This document shows, in pieces, positions 7,399 through 14,400 of a DNA stretch of 15,945 nt; within the stretch, counting starts at the first letter, position 1, and every line of letters begins with the position of its first letter. A program made the position numbers and the translations under genes. The notes under the pieces are model-generated. The model was not told the origin of the DNA and made no database searches. It worked only from the letters and a program-made list of their open reading frames with translations. This DNA comes from Clostridia bacterium (GTDB lineage: Bacteria; Bacillota; Clostridia; Christensenellales; CAG-138), in NCBI GenBank assembly GCA_016292635.1, contig JAEDIC010000032.1:1-15945 (forward strand). Reading direction: 5' to 3'.

Positions 7399-8226
7399 TT
7401 ACACAAAAGGATTATAGAACCTACCCCCGTTAAGCAAGGTAAGCCCAACGGACAGCAGCACCACCAGCACGCTGCCTGCCATTACCGCATAATCCGCCGT
7501 GCGGAAGGGGCGGGCGGCGTACCATGTGCGCTTTTTCCCCTTGCCGAAACTCCTCAGCTCCATTGCGTTGGATATTACCTCTATCTTCTGCATACTGGTC
7601 ATTATGAGGGGGAACAGTATGGTCGCCACGTTTTTTATCCGCTTAAACAGCCGTTCCTTGTCCGTCATCTCAACGCCCCTTGCCTGCAGGGAAAGGGAAA
7701 TATCGTGATATTCCCGCTGAACATCCGGAATATAGCGCATCGCAAGGGCCACGGAAAAGGCTATCTTGTAGTTTACGCCGATGCGGTTCAGTGACGCCGC
7801 AAATTCGCTTGGGTTTGTGGTGGATACGAACAGCAGTACGAGGGGTATCATAACGAGGTATTTCAATATGACATTAAGCTGATAAAACAGCTGCTCCCAG
7901 GTTAGATAATACCTGCCGAAAAGATGACATATCACCGTGCGGCTGCCGTATATGCCCACGCCCTCCTCCGGGGAGAAGGCGAATATGAGCAGATTGTTCA
8001 GCACCATGAACACAAAGGTAAACCACAGTACCGGCGCAACCTCCTTAAGCTTTATGCGGGATACGCCAAACATCGCGAAGGCGAATATCACCATGCCCCC
8101 AAGGAGACGGGTATCAAAGGAGGTCATGCTGGCAAAGGTGAGCAGCAGCAGCGCCGCAAGCTTTGTTGCGCCGGTTAGCTTATGCACTATGGAGCTGCGG
8201 GGTATATAGTTGAACAGATTTGTCAT
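7399..8226 (-). CDS. ecfT: ECF transporter transmembrane subunit EcfT
   Basis: 275-residue membrane protein of the CbiQ/EcfT family. It couples the ATPases to the substrate-binding S component in energy-coupling factor transporters. Hydrophobic stretches lie near 22-55, 64-84, 115-136, 155-165, 200-212 and 243-263. The two cytoplasmic coupling-helix motifs are visible: SLQARGVE (Ala-Arg-Gly 182-184) and AMELRSFG (about 222-228). The ATG overlaps the TGA of the ATPase gene (ATGA), which indicates translational coupling and a fixed subunit ratio. It is the last gene of the four-gene minus-strand operon and is followed by a terminator. Confidence 0.95.
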   Translation of the reverse strand: MTNLFNYIPRSSIVHKLTGATKLAALLLLTFASMTSFDTRLLGGMVIFAFAMFGVSRIKLKEVAPVLWFTFVFMVLNNLLIFAFSPEEGVGIYGSRTVICHLFGRYYLTWEQLFYQLNVILKYLVMIPLVLLFVSTTNPSEFAASLNRIGVNYKIAFSVALAMRYIPDVQREYHDISLSLQARGVEMTDKERLFKRIKNVATILFPLIMTSMQKIEVISNAMELRSFGKGKKRTWYAARPFRTADYAVMAGSVLVVLLSVGLTLLNGGRFYNPFV

Positions 8227-9935
8227 CCTTGCCGCACCTCCCTGTCATGGTCTATGAACCGCTGAACAAATTCCCTCGGGTCATCAATGCCGCACATTAC
8301 CGCAAGGGTAAAGAGGGAAGTTTCCTTAAGGTTGGCCCGCTCTATTATGCTGCTGTCCGTAAGCAGCCGGGCGGGGCTGTCATCGGCAATTATCCCGCCG
8401 TCTGCAAAGACGGCGCCACGGGTAGCGTATTCCAGCATAAGGTGCATATCGTGGGTTATCATCACTATGGTTACCCCCTGCCGGTTCAGCTCCAGCAGGA
8501 ATTCCATTATTTCGGTATAGTGGCGAAAATCCTGCCCGGCGGTAGGCTCATCCAGTATTATTATGCCGGGACCCATGGCCAGTATGGACGCCACGGTGAC
8601 CCGCTTTTTTTGCCCGAAGCTCAGGGCGGATACCGGCCAGTTCCGGAAAGGATACAGGCCACATATCTTAAGGGTATCAAAGACCTTTTCCTTCACCGCC
8701 TCAGGCTTCACCCCGTCCAGGGTGAGGGCAAGGCCCACTTCATCCGCAATCATGTTCTTGGATATCATCTGATTGGGGTTCTGCATAACGTAGCCGATAT
8801 GGTCCGCCCGTTCCTTTATGGTAAGGCCCGAAAGATCCTCCCCGTTGAGCCGCAAAGTACCCTCCTGAGGGGTCTCAAACCCGCATATCACCTTTGAGAA
8901 GGTGGATTTGCCCGCGCCGTTTCGGCCCACTATGCACATAAGCTCGCCCTTCCGCAGGGAAAAATCTATTCCGGACAGGGCTTCCTTGCCGTTTGGATAG
9001 GCAAAGCGCACGCCCTCCGCCTGCAGAAGTATCTCTCCAGGCTCCTTCCCGGGAGCTGCAGGGGTGGCCTTAAACCAGCTTCGCACCTTGGCCTTTGCAT
9101 CATCATTAAGCTGTATCTTTTGGATATTCGCAAGATGCATATCCGGGGTAAGCCGCACCCCGGCGTACTTGAGGGCGGTTATATACAGGGGTTCTCTCAG
9201 GCCGGTATCCCCAAGGAGGCTTGAACAGAGCAGCTGATCCGGAGGCATATCCGCAGCTATGCGCCCGTCGTTTACCAGTATTACCCGGTCCACATCCCTG
9301 TGCAGCACGTCCTCTATGCGGTGCTCTATTATTATGACAGTTGCGCCGGTGCGCTTGTGTATGTCGTCAATAAGCTCTATTGCCGCCTTGCCTGTGGCGG
9401 GGTCAAGGTTTGCAAGGGGCTCATCAAAAAGCAGCACGGATACGTCATCAACAAGCACGCCTGCCATGGATACCCGCTGCTTCTGTCCGCCGGAAAGCTC
9501 ATGGGGCGCATGGGACAGCACTTCCTTCACGCCCACAACCTCAGCGGCCTTTTGTACCCGCTGCAGCATCGCCTCATGGGGGGTACAGTCGTTTTCCATG
9601 GCAAAGGCGATATCCTCCGCAACCGTAAGGCCAACGAACTGAGCGTCGGAATCCTGTAATACGGTGCCAACTGTTTTGGATATCTCAAACAGGGACATAT
9701 CACTGGTCTCTTTTCCGTTTATCTTAAGGCTGCCGGTGATCTCCCCTGTGTATGAAAAGGGGATAAGCCCGTTTATGCAGTGGGCAAGGGTGGATTTGCC
9801 CGAGCCGGAAGGCCCCGCAATAAGCACCTTTTCCCCTTTGTATATGGTAAGGTCAACGCCATAGAGAGTGGGCTCTGCCTGGGCGTTGTACTGATAGCCG
9901 AAGTTTTTAAACTCTATTACGGGTATTTTCTGCAT
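8223..9935 (-). CDS. ECF transporter fused double ATPase (EcfA1-EcfA2 type, DUF3744-like linker)
   Basis: 570 residues with two ABC ATPase domains in one chain. Domain 1: Walker A GPSGSGKST 41-49, Q-loop near Gln94, signature LSGGQKQR 147-154, Walker B LLFDEP 168-173, His205. Domain 2: Walker A GRNGAGKST 337-345, Q-loop near Gln385, signature LSFGQKKR 438-445, Walker B IIILDEP 458-464, His495. The second signature has Phe in place of the first Gly of LSGGQ. The region 245-300 between them corresponds in position to DUF3744, typical of the ATPases that accompany UPF0397 S components. It powers uptake with EcfT and the S subunit encoded beside it. GGGAG lies upstream of the ATG. Confidence 0.95.
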   Translation of the reverse strand: MQKIPVIEFKNFGYQYNAQAEPTLYGVDLTIYKGEKVLIAGPSGSGKSTLAHCINGLIPFSYTGEITGSLKINGKETSDMSLFEISKTVGTVLQDSDAQFVGLTVAEDIAFAMENDCTPHEAMLQRVQKAAEVVGVKEVLSHAPHELSGGQKQRVSMAGVLVDDVSVLLFDEPLANLDPATGKAAIELIDDIHKRTGATVIIIEHRIEDVLHRDVDRVILVNDGRIAADMPPDQLLCSSLLGDTGLREPLYITALKYAGVRLTPDMHLANIQKIQLNDDAKAKVRSWFKATPAAPGKEPGEILLQAEGVRFAYPNGKEALSGIDFSLRKGELMCIVGRNGAGKSTFSKVICGFETPQEGTLRLNGEDLSGLTIKERADHIGYVMQNPNQMISKNMIADEVGLALTLDGVKPEAVKEKVFDTLKICGLYPFRNWPVSALSFGQKKRVTVASILAMGPGIIILDEPTAGQDFRHYTEIMEFLLELNRQGVTIVMITHDMHLMLEYATRGAVFADGGIIADDSPARLLTDSSIIERANLKETSLFTLAVMCGIDDPREFVQRFIDHDREVRQG

Positions 9936-9956
9936 ATTTTTCTCCCGTCATACTTT

Positions 9957-9985
9957 GGGGGACGGACCATATCCATCCGTCCCCC
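9957..9985. other. Intercistronic hairpin between S component and ATPase
   Basis: Perfect 10-bp stem GGGGGACGGA and TCCGTCCCCC with a 9-base loop, placed in the 74-base gap. There is no T-run on the minus strand. It may protect the upstream S-component message or lower expression of the energising module. Confidence 0.65.
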
Positions 9986-10009
9986 CTGGGTAATGATACT
10001 ATTATGCTG

Positions 10010-10561
10010 TTAGTCTTCCTTGGTGAGGCTGCCCTTGTCGGGTACGGCCTTTGCCCATGCGAAGCAAAGCAGAGTGCCCACTATGGCCGTGGTGATGATG
10101 TTGGAAAGAGCGGATACGCCGCCCTGAATGAATACCTTATTGGCGGGCTCATGATAGATAAGGATGTCAAGTATGGGAGCGATGACGATCCAGGCACCGG
10201 CATGGCTGATGGCCTGGGCCAGGTTGAAGTTGATGGCGCCCTTAATGCCGAACTGACCGAAGGCCAGACGGGTGCGATTGCCAAGAAGGCCAACTACGAA
10301 ACCGAAGCAGGCAGAAGCGATCACCCAGCTCCACCATACGCCCCAGCCCCAGCTAAGGTCGATGAGGAAGTGGCCGATAAGGCCGATAAGCAAGCCGGCG
10401 ATAGGCCCAAAAAGGGCCGCCATGAATGCCAGCAGGCCGTACTGGATGCAGATGGTTACATTGGGCACGGGGCTGGGAATAGCCACGAAGCGGCCCAGTA
10501 CAAAGAACAGGGCAGCGCCGATGCCAATGGCAACGATTGTCTTAACGTTGATTTTCCACAT
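10010..10561 (-). CDS. ECF transporter S component, UPF0397 family
   Basis: 183-residue integral membrane protein with about five or six hydrophobic segments. It matches the UPF0397 family: KTIVAIGIGAALFFVLGRFV, IPSPVPN, IQYGLLAFMAALFGPIAG, GHFLIDLSWGWGVWWSWVIA and a charged C-terminal tail. S components bind the substrate and dock on EcfT. The substrate of UPF0397 members is not proven; related systems have been described as methionine-regulated. Here the operon begins with a SAM hydrolase and lies near metY and metA, so a methionine-, SAM- or nucleoside-related substrate is plausible, as inference. AAAGGAG lies 9 bases before the ATG. Confidence 0.93.
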   Translation of the reverse strand: MWKINVKTIVAIGIGAALFFVLGRFVAIPSPVPNVTICIQYGLLAFMAALFGPIAGLLIGLIGHFLIDLSWGWGVWWSWVIASACFGFVVGLLGNRTRLAFGQFGIKGAINFNLAQAISHAGAWIVIAPILDILIYHEPANKVFIQGGVSALSNIITTAIVGTLLCFAWAKAVPDKGSLTKED

Positions 10562-10612
10562 GACAGATTTCTCCTTTTCTTTTGAAGTATATTTGGTATA
10601 TGATTGCCGTGG

Positions 10613-10629
10613 GATATGCCGGGCATATC
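10613..10629. other. Short palindrome after the SAM hydrolase stop codon
   Basis: GATATGCC and GGCATATC flank a single central base, beginning 3 bases after the stop of the SAM hydrolase gene on the minus strand. No T-run follows. It could be an mRNA 3' processing or stability element between this gene and the S component. Confidence 0.5.
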
Positions 10630-10632
10630 TCT

Positions 10633-11475
10633 CTAATAGGGAGAGGGGCCGATGGATATGTGCCAGCTGTTTCCTGTGCCTATGTTATAGGCCCGGGCAA
10701 ATGAGCCCTGGTTTATGGCGACAGCCACATAATCCAATGAGTTTATATAGGCCAGGGGCTCGCCAACGAAAACCTCCGCAAAGGAGCGGGCGAACGTCAT
10801 AACGTTTCTATACAGGCCTCGGGTGTCGTTGCGTATGGTTATCTGCACCCGGTCGCCGTATTTTACCCCAAGTTCCTTGAGCATACTGTGGGGGATGTTG
10901 GTCCATATGCTGCCAAAGCGAACGTCCAGAACGTCTATGGTTCCCACTATCTGCCCATCCTCAAGGCGTGGATCGGTCATGGGCAGGCGAATGAGGGAAT
11001 CCACCGGCACCTCCGGGCCTATGCCCTCGAAATCTATCTTGCCGGCGGCAAGGCGGGCGCCTGTATAGGCGTATATATCCCTGCCATGGAAGGTATACGC
11101 TTCACCGGTATGGGGCAGGCGGTTCACGGTTTCGTCTATTTCCCGAACGCTCTCTATGCCCACCAGCCTGTATGTATGGGTAAGGGTGCCGTTGTCCGGG
11201 GTGATTATCACCTGGCCCCCTTTGGTAAGGGCGGCAACGCTGCGCCGTGTGGAGCCCACGCCGGGATCCACCACGGATACGAACACCGTACCCTTGGGCC
11301 AGTAGCTGATGGTCTGTATAAGGCGATAGCTGCCCTCCCAGATATTGTATGGCTCTATGTCGTGGGTAAGGTCAAAAAGCCTGAGAGCGGGATCAACACT
11401 TTCCGCAACGCCGTACATGGCGCACACCGCGCCGTCGCCAAGGCCGAAATCGCTTTGAAATACAAGTGGCTGCAT
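10633..11475 (-). CDS. SAM hydrolase (SAM hydroxide adenosyltransferase, DUF62 family)
   Basis: 280 residues. The family, related to SAM-dependent fluorinase and chlorinase, mostly hydrolyses SAM to adenosine and L-methionine. Visible motifs: QSDFG (7-11) near the N-terminus, VVDPGVGSTRR with Asp70 and Arg77, TPDNGTL (92-98), and FHGRDIYA with His130. Asp-Arg-His is the water-activating triad of the hydrolase members, and its spacing here fits, so hydrolysis is expected rather than halogenation. It is the first gene of the operon with the ECF S, ATPase and T genes. GGAGG lies 9 bases before the ATG, and a promoter lies just upstream. No membrane segment; cytosolic. Confidence 0.93.
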   Translation of the reverse strand: MQPLVFQSDFGLGDGAVCAMYGVAESVDPALRLFDLTHDIEPYNIWEGSYRLIQTISYWPKGTVFVSVVDPGVGSTRRSVAALTKGGQVIITPDNGTLTHTYRLVGIESVREIDETVNRLPHTGEAYTFHGRDIYAYTGARLAAGKIDFEGIGPEVPVDSLIRLPMTDPRLEDGQIVGTIDVLDVRFGSIWTNIPHSMLKELGVKYGDRVQITIRNDTRGLYRNVMTFARSFAEVFVGEPLAYINSLDYVAVAINQGSFARAYNIGTGNSWHISIGPSPY

Positions 11476-11500
11476 TATGGCATACCTCCATTACATTTAC

Positions 11501-11529
11501 AGTGTAGTATTGTGAAAGTTTTTTGTCAA
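11501..11529 (-). promoter_or_regulatory. Sigma-A type promoter of the SAM hydrolase/ECF operon
   Basis: Minus strand TTGACA (11524-11529), 17-base spacer, TACACT (11501-11506). The -10 overlaps a palindrome TACACTGTA that might be an operator. The 5' leader would be only about 20 bases, too short for a riboswitch. Confidence 0.7.
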
Positions 11530-11574
11530 TCGGGGTACATCTTTTTAATCCGCCCTGCTCCGGTCATGATAATG

Positions 11575-11583
11575 TGGTATAAT
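11575..11583 (+). promoter_or_regulatory. Extended -10 promoter of the 87-aa gene
   Basis: TGGTATAAT is an extended -10 (TGn followed by a perfect TATAAT) 44 bases before the ATG. No good -35 is seen at the usual distance, which an extended -10 can tolerate. Confidence 0.6.
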
Positions 11584-11627
11584 ACATAACAGTATTTACA
11601 GCCATCCGAAAAAAGGAGGAGAAAAAA

Positions 11628-11891
11628 ATGGGGTTCTTTAAAAAGCTTTTGGGCATAGGCACCGTAGCCGGTACCACCGTTGCCGCCATGAAGGTATCCG
11701 AAAAATATAAGGAAAACAATCCCGGCGGCGTTAAGGACGTTAACGGCGACGGCAAGGTGGACACTCTGGATGTGCTCACCGAGGTTGCCAAGGCAGCCAC
11801 GGAAGTATACACCGAAGTTGCGGAATCCGTAAAGGAAGCTGCGCCCCAGGTGGTTAAAGCGGTAAAGGACACCGCCGACGACATACTCTAA
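11628..11891 (+). CDS. Small protein with dockerin-like calcium loop
   Basis: 87-residue protein with a strong AAGGAGGAG before the ATG. The first 20 residues are mildly hydrophobic (MGFFKKLLGIGTVAGTTVAA), without a cleavage or lipobox motif. Residues 37-48 read DVNGDGKVDTLD, a single EF-hand/dockerin type loop with Asp37, Asn39, Asp41, Asp45 and Asp48 as likely metal ligands. From about 49 to the end the sequence is an Ala/Val/Glu/Lys-rich amphipathic helix with heptad-like spacing. Dockerins usually have two such loops and are secreted; this one has one and no clear export signal. It has its own promoter and terminator, convergent with metA. Function unknown. Confidence 0.85.
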   Translation: MGFFKKLLGIGTVAGTTVAAMKVSEKYKENNPGGVKDVNGDGKVDTLDVLTEVAKAATEVYTEVAESVKEAAPQVVKAVKDTADDIL

Positions 11892-11909
11892 TACCTGTGT
11901 TTCACACGG

Positions 11910-11940
11910 ATGCCCGGATATGCTCCGGGCATTGTTTTTT
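11910..11940 (+). terminator. Terminator after the 87-aa gene
   Basis: Stem ATGCCCGGA and TCCGGGCAT, loop TATGC, followed by TGTTTTTT, 18 bases after the stop. Minus-strand metA ends just to its right, and on that strand the hairpin has no T-run. Confidence 0.9.
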
Positions 11941-11942
11941 GT

Positions 11943-12869
11943 TTAGTCCATGGGCTGTATGGTGAATATATCGTAGGGCGTGGCCTGATACACAAAGTAG
12001 TTGAGCCAGTTCTGATAAAGCAGGCTGGCGTGGCCCCTCCATGTTACGATTGGGTTCTTGGTATCGTCGTCATCGGGGAAGTAATTTTCCGGCACCTTGG
12101 GGTTCAGGCCCGCATTCTTATCCCGGATGTATTCCTTCTTCAGGGTATCGCCGTCGTATTCGGAATGACCGGTGATGAATATCTGGCGGCCTCCGTCTGT
12201 TGCCAGGGCGTATATTCCTGCCTTTTCCGAGGTAGAAAGTATCTTAAGCTTGGAGCAGGCCTTAACATCCTCAAGGCGAACGGTGGTATTGCGGGAATGA
12301 GGCACCCAGAAGTTATCGTCAAAGCCCCTAAGCAGCATGGAGCTGCGCCTGTCCACCTTATGGAGATACACGCCGGAAAGCTTCTCCTCAAGCACTACCT
12401 TGGGTATGCCGTAGTGATAATAAAGCCCTGCCTGGGCCGCCCAGCAGATATGCAGGGTGCTGTGAACGTGAGTCTTGCTCCATTCCATTATGCGGCAAAG
12501 CTCATCCCAATACTGAACCTCCTCAAAGTCCATCATCTCCACGGGAGCGCCGGTTATTACCATGCCGTCAAAGTAGCGGTCCTTTATCTTATCGAATGTG
12601 GTATAGAACTTTATCATATGATCGGCAGAGGTATGCTGGGGCACATAGCTTTCGGTCTGCATCAACTCCAGCTCCACCTGCAAAGGGGTATTTCCCAGCA
12701 GCCTTGCAAACTGGGTCTCGGTCTCTATCTTGGTGGGCATAAGATTCAGCACAAGTATCTGCAGGGGACGTATATCCTGAGTCATGGCCCGGGTCTCAGT
12801 CATAACGAAGATATTTTCATCGGTGAGTACCTGTGTTGCGGGAAGCTGATTGGGTATCTTGATGGGCAC
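11943..12869 (-). CDS. metA: Homoserine O-acetyltransferase (MetA fold)
   Basis: 308 residues, full length for the MetA/HTS family. It acylates L-homoserine, the first committed step to methionine. Catalytic residues are at the canonical numbers: Cys142 (HICWAAQAG), His235 and Glu237 (TGHSEYD). Position 111, in TGAPVEMM, is Glu. In this family Glu111 goes with acetyl-CoA and Gly111 with succinyl-CoA, so the product should be O-acetylhomoserine, although databases often label such proteins succinyltransferase. This agrees with the O-acetylhomoserine-using enzyme encoded 35 bases upstream. The start is GTG, with CGGAGGA 7 bases before it. It is the second gene of the metY-metA operon and is controlled by the metY leader. 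Cytosolic. Confidence 0.96.
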   Translation of the reverse strand: MPIKIPNQLPATQVLTDENIFVMTETRAMTQDIRPLQILVLNLMPTKIETETQFARLLGNTPLQVELELMQTESYVPQHTSADHMIKFYTTFDKIKDRYFDGMVITGAPVEMMDFEEVQYWDELCRIMEWSKTHVHSTLHICWAAQAGLYYHYGIPKVVLEEKLSGVYLHKVDRRSSMLLRGFDDNFWVPHSRNTTVRLEDVKACSKLKILSTSEKAGIYALATDGGRQIFITGHSEYDGDTLKKEYIRDKNAGLNPKVPENYFPDDDDTKNPIVTWRGHASLLYQNWLNYFVYQATPYDIFTIQPMD

Positions 12870-12904
12870 TGTTTCGTCCTCCGTTGTTCTTAATAGCGGT
12901 ATTT

Positions 12905-14185
12905 TCAGTCGTTAAGAGCCTGCTCTATATCGGCGATAAGGTCCGCCGCATCTTCAAGGCCGCAGGAATAGCGCACAAGGTCAGGGGAAACGCCGGCGGC
13001 CTTAAGCTCAGCGTCGTTCATCTGGCGATGGGTGGAGCTGGCGGGATGCAGGCAGCAGGTGCGGGCGTCCGCAACGTGGGTCTCTATGGAAGCTATCTTA
13101 AGCCTGCCCATGAACCTTTCGGCGGCCTCTCGTCCGCCCTTTACGCCGAAACTCACCACGCCGCAGGAGCCGTTGGGCAGATATTTCTGACCCAGCTCGT
13201 AGTACTTATCCCCCTCAAGGCCGCAGTACTGAACCCACGCGACCTTTGGGTTGTTCTTAAGGTATTCGGCAACGGCCTGACCGTTTTCGCAGTGGCGCTT
13301 TATCCGAACATGGAGGCTTTCAAGGCCAAGGTTCAGAATAAAGGCATTCTGGGGAGACTGTATTGAGCCGAAGTCACGCATCAGCTGGGCGGTTGCCTTG
13401 GTGATGAATGCCCCCTCAAGGCCAAAGCGCTCTGTATAGGTAACGCCGTGGTAGCTGTCGTCCGGGGTGCAGAGGCCGGGGAACTTTTCGGGATATTTTG
13501 TCCAGTCAAACTTGCCGGAATCCACTATGCAGCCGCCAACGCCTGCGCCGTGGCCGTCCATATACTTGGTGGTGGAGTGAGTAACTATATCCGCGCCCCA
13601 CTCGAAGGGACGGCAGTTTACGGGGGTGGCGAAGGTATTGTCGATAATGAGAGGCACGCCGTGGGCATGGGCCGCCTTTGCAAAGCGCTCTATATCCAGC
13701 ACGGTGAGAGCGGGGTTTGCGATGGTCTCGCCGAACACGGCCTTGGTGTTTGGGCGGAACGCGGCGTTCAGCTCCTCATCGGTGCAATCGGGAGAGACAA
13801 AGGTGAACTCTATGCCCATGCGCTTCATGGTTACGGAGAACAGATTGAAGCTGCCGCCGTAAATGCTGGAGGAGCTTACAACGTGATCGCCGCAGGAAGC
13901 GATATTGAACACGGCGTAGAAATTTGCCGCCTGTCCTGAGGAAGTGAGCATTGCGGCGGTGCCGCCCTCAAGGGCCGCTATCTTTGCCGCAACCGCGTCG
14001 TTTGTGGGATTCTGGAGTCGGGTATAGAAATATCCGCTTGCCTCAAGGTCAAACAGCTTGCCCATCTCGGCGCTGCTTTCGTACTTGAAGGTGGTGCTCT
14101 GGATTATGGGTATCTGGCGGGGTTCGCCGTTGCCGGGAGTATAGCCGCCCTGTACGCATTTGGTGCCGATGGTGTGGTTGGACAT
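12905..14185 (-). CDS. metY: O-acetylhomoserine sulfhydrylase (MetY)
   Basis: 426 residues of the Cys/Met PLP-dependent family. It converts O-acetylhomoserine plus sulfide to homocysteine and acetate. The N-terminus HTIGTKCVQGGYTPGNGEPR and the IPIIQSTTFKY motif are typical of O-acetylhomoserine aminocarboxypropyltransferases. The PLP lysine is Lys207 (THSTTKYMDGHG); Asp182 in IIDNTFATP contacts the cofactor ring. The C-terminal half has SLGLESLH-like NLGLESLHVRIKRH, and ETHVADARTCCLHPASSTHR. The start at 14185 is chosen because AGGAGG lies 9 bases upstream. The frame stays open further upstream, but that part runs into the leader terminator. Transcription starts at 14394 or so and passes through an attenuator before this gene. 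Confidence 0.96.
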   Translation of the reverse strand: MSNHTIGTKCVQGGYTPGNGEPRQIPIIQSTTFKYESSAEMGKLFDLEASGYFYTRLQNPTNDAVAAKIAALEGGTAAMLTSSGQAANFYAVFNIASCGDHVVSSSSIYGGSFNLFSVTMKRMGIEFTFVSPDCTDEELNAAFRPNTKAVFGETIANPALTVLDIERFAKAAHAHGVPLIIDNTFATPVNCRPFEWGADIVTHSTTKYMDGHGAGVGGCIVDSGKFDWTKYPEKFPGLCTPDDSYHGVTYTERFGLEGAFITKATAQLMRDFGSIQSPQNAFILNLGLESLHVRIKRHCENGQAVAEYLKNNPKVAWVQYCGLEGDKYYELGQKYLPNGSCGVVSFGVKGGREAAERFMGRLKIASIETHVADARTCCLHPASSTHRQMNDAELKAAGVSPDLVRYSCGLEDAADLIADIEQALND

Positions 14186-14227
14186 TGTTTCTTTCCTCCT
14201 GTGTGGTATGAATAATAAATTTGCAAT

Positions 14228-14262
14228 AAAAAAGCGGCTATTGGTGAAGCGCCAATAACCGC
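14228..14262 (-). terminator. Leader terminator (attenuator) before metY
   Basis: On the minus strand GCGGTTATTGG pairs with CCAATAGCCGC (11 pairs including one G-U), 7-base loop, then TTTTTT. It lies between the Met-rich leader frame and the metY Shine-Dalgarno, in the sense direction, so it would stop metY-metA transcription unless disrupted. Confidence 0.9.
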
Positions 14263-14369
14263 CTTGAGTTACGCTCTTATCAGGATTTGATCCCCGGAGC
14301 AATATCAAAGGCGGTCTTATGCATCATCATAGCAAACATATTCATCATGTGAAGCAATACCTCCTTTGA
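14258..14369 (-). promoter_or_regulatory. Alternative-pairing attenuator segments in the metY leader
   Basis: Minus-strand segments: 1 = TCAAAGGAGGT (14359-14369, includes the leader Shine-Dalgarno), 2 = ACCGCCTTTGA (14305-14315, inside the leader frame), 3 = TCAAGGCGGT (14258-14267, includes the start of the terminator stem). Segments 1 and 2 pair over 11 positions with one mismatch. Segments 2 and 3 pair over 8 contiguous bases plus 2 beyond a bulge. Pairing 2:3 removes the GCGGT base of the terminator, so it is an antiterminator. Pairing 1:2 frees the terminator and hides the leader Shine-Dalgarno. Confidence 0.75.
14280..14348 (-). CDS. Methionine-rich leader peptide of the metY-metA operon
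   Basis: 22-residue frame MMNMFAMMMHKTAFDIAPGI plus two residues, ended by TGA. Six of the first nine residues are Met, with three in a row at 7-9. AAAGGAGG (14360-14367) lies 11 bases before the first ATG, somewhat long but usable. The frame starts about 45 bases after the predicted transcription start and ends 17 bases before the terminator stem. A longer in-frame ATG exists (14402), but it overlaps the -10 box, so it cannot be on the transcript from this promoter. The likely role is regulatory: slow decoding of Met codons when methionyl-tRNA is scarce would favour the antiterminator. The peptide itself need have no function. Confidence 0.8.
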   Translation of the reverse strand: MMNMFAMMMHKTAFDIAPGIKS

Positions 14370-14400
14370 AAATTTGCCGGACTCAAACCCAACATAGTGA

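Noticed and set aside
8220..8897. Long + strand frames opposite the ABC ATPase, SAM hydrolase, MetA and MetY genes
   Set aside because: Antisense shadows of well-supported family genes; their products match no family and are rich in His, Gly and Tyr from reversed codons.
10633..11475. Fluorinase or chlorinase rather than SAM hydrolase
   Set aside because: The Asp-Arg-His residues typical of the hydrolase group are present, and the operon context is transport rather than halometabolite synthesis.
14186..14308. Longer metY with 41 extra N-terminal residues
   Set aside because: The extension is encoded by the terminator hairpin and leader, has no ribosome site, and the family N-terminus aligns at 14185, which has a strong AGGAGG.
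14186..14400. SAM-I (S-box), SMK or T-box riboswitch in the metY leader
   Set aside because: The S-box core and the T-box GGUGG...ACCGCG element are absent and the leader is too short for a T-box. The ACCGC seen at 14311-14315 is explained by the attenuator pairing.
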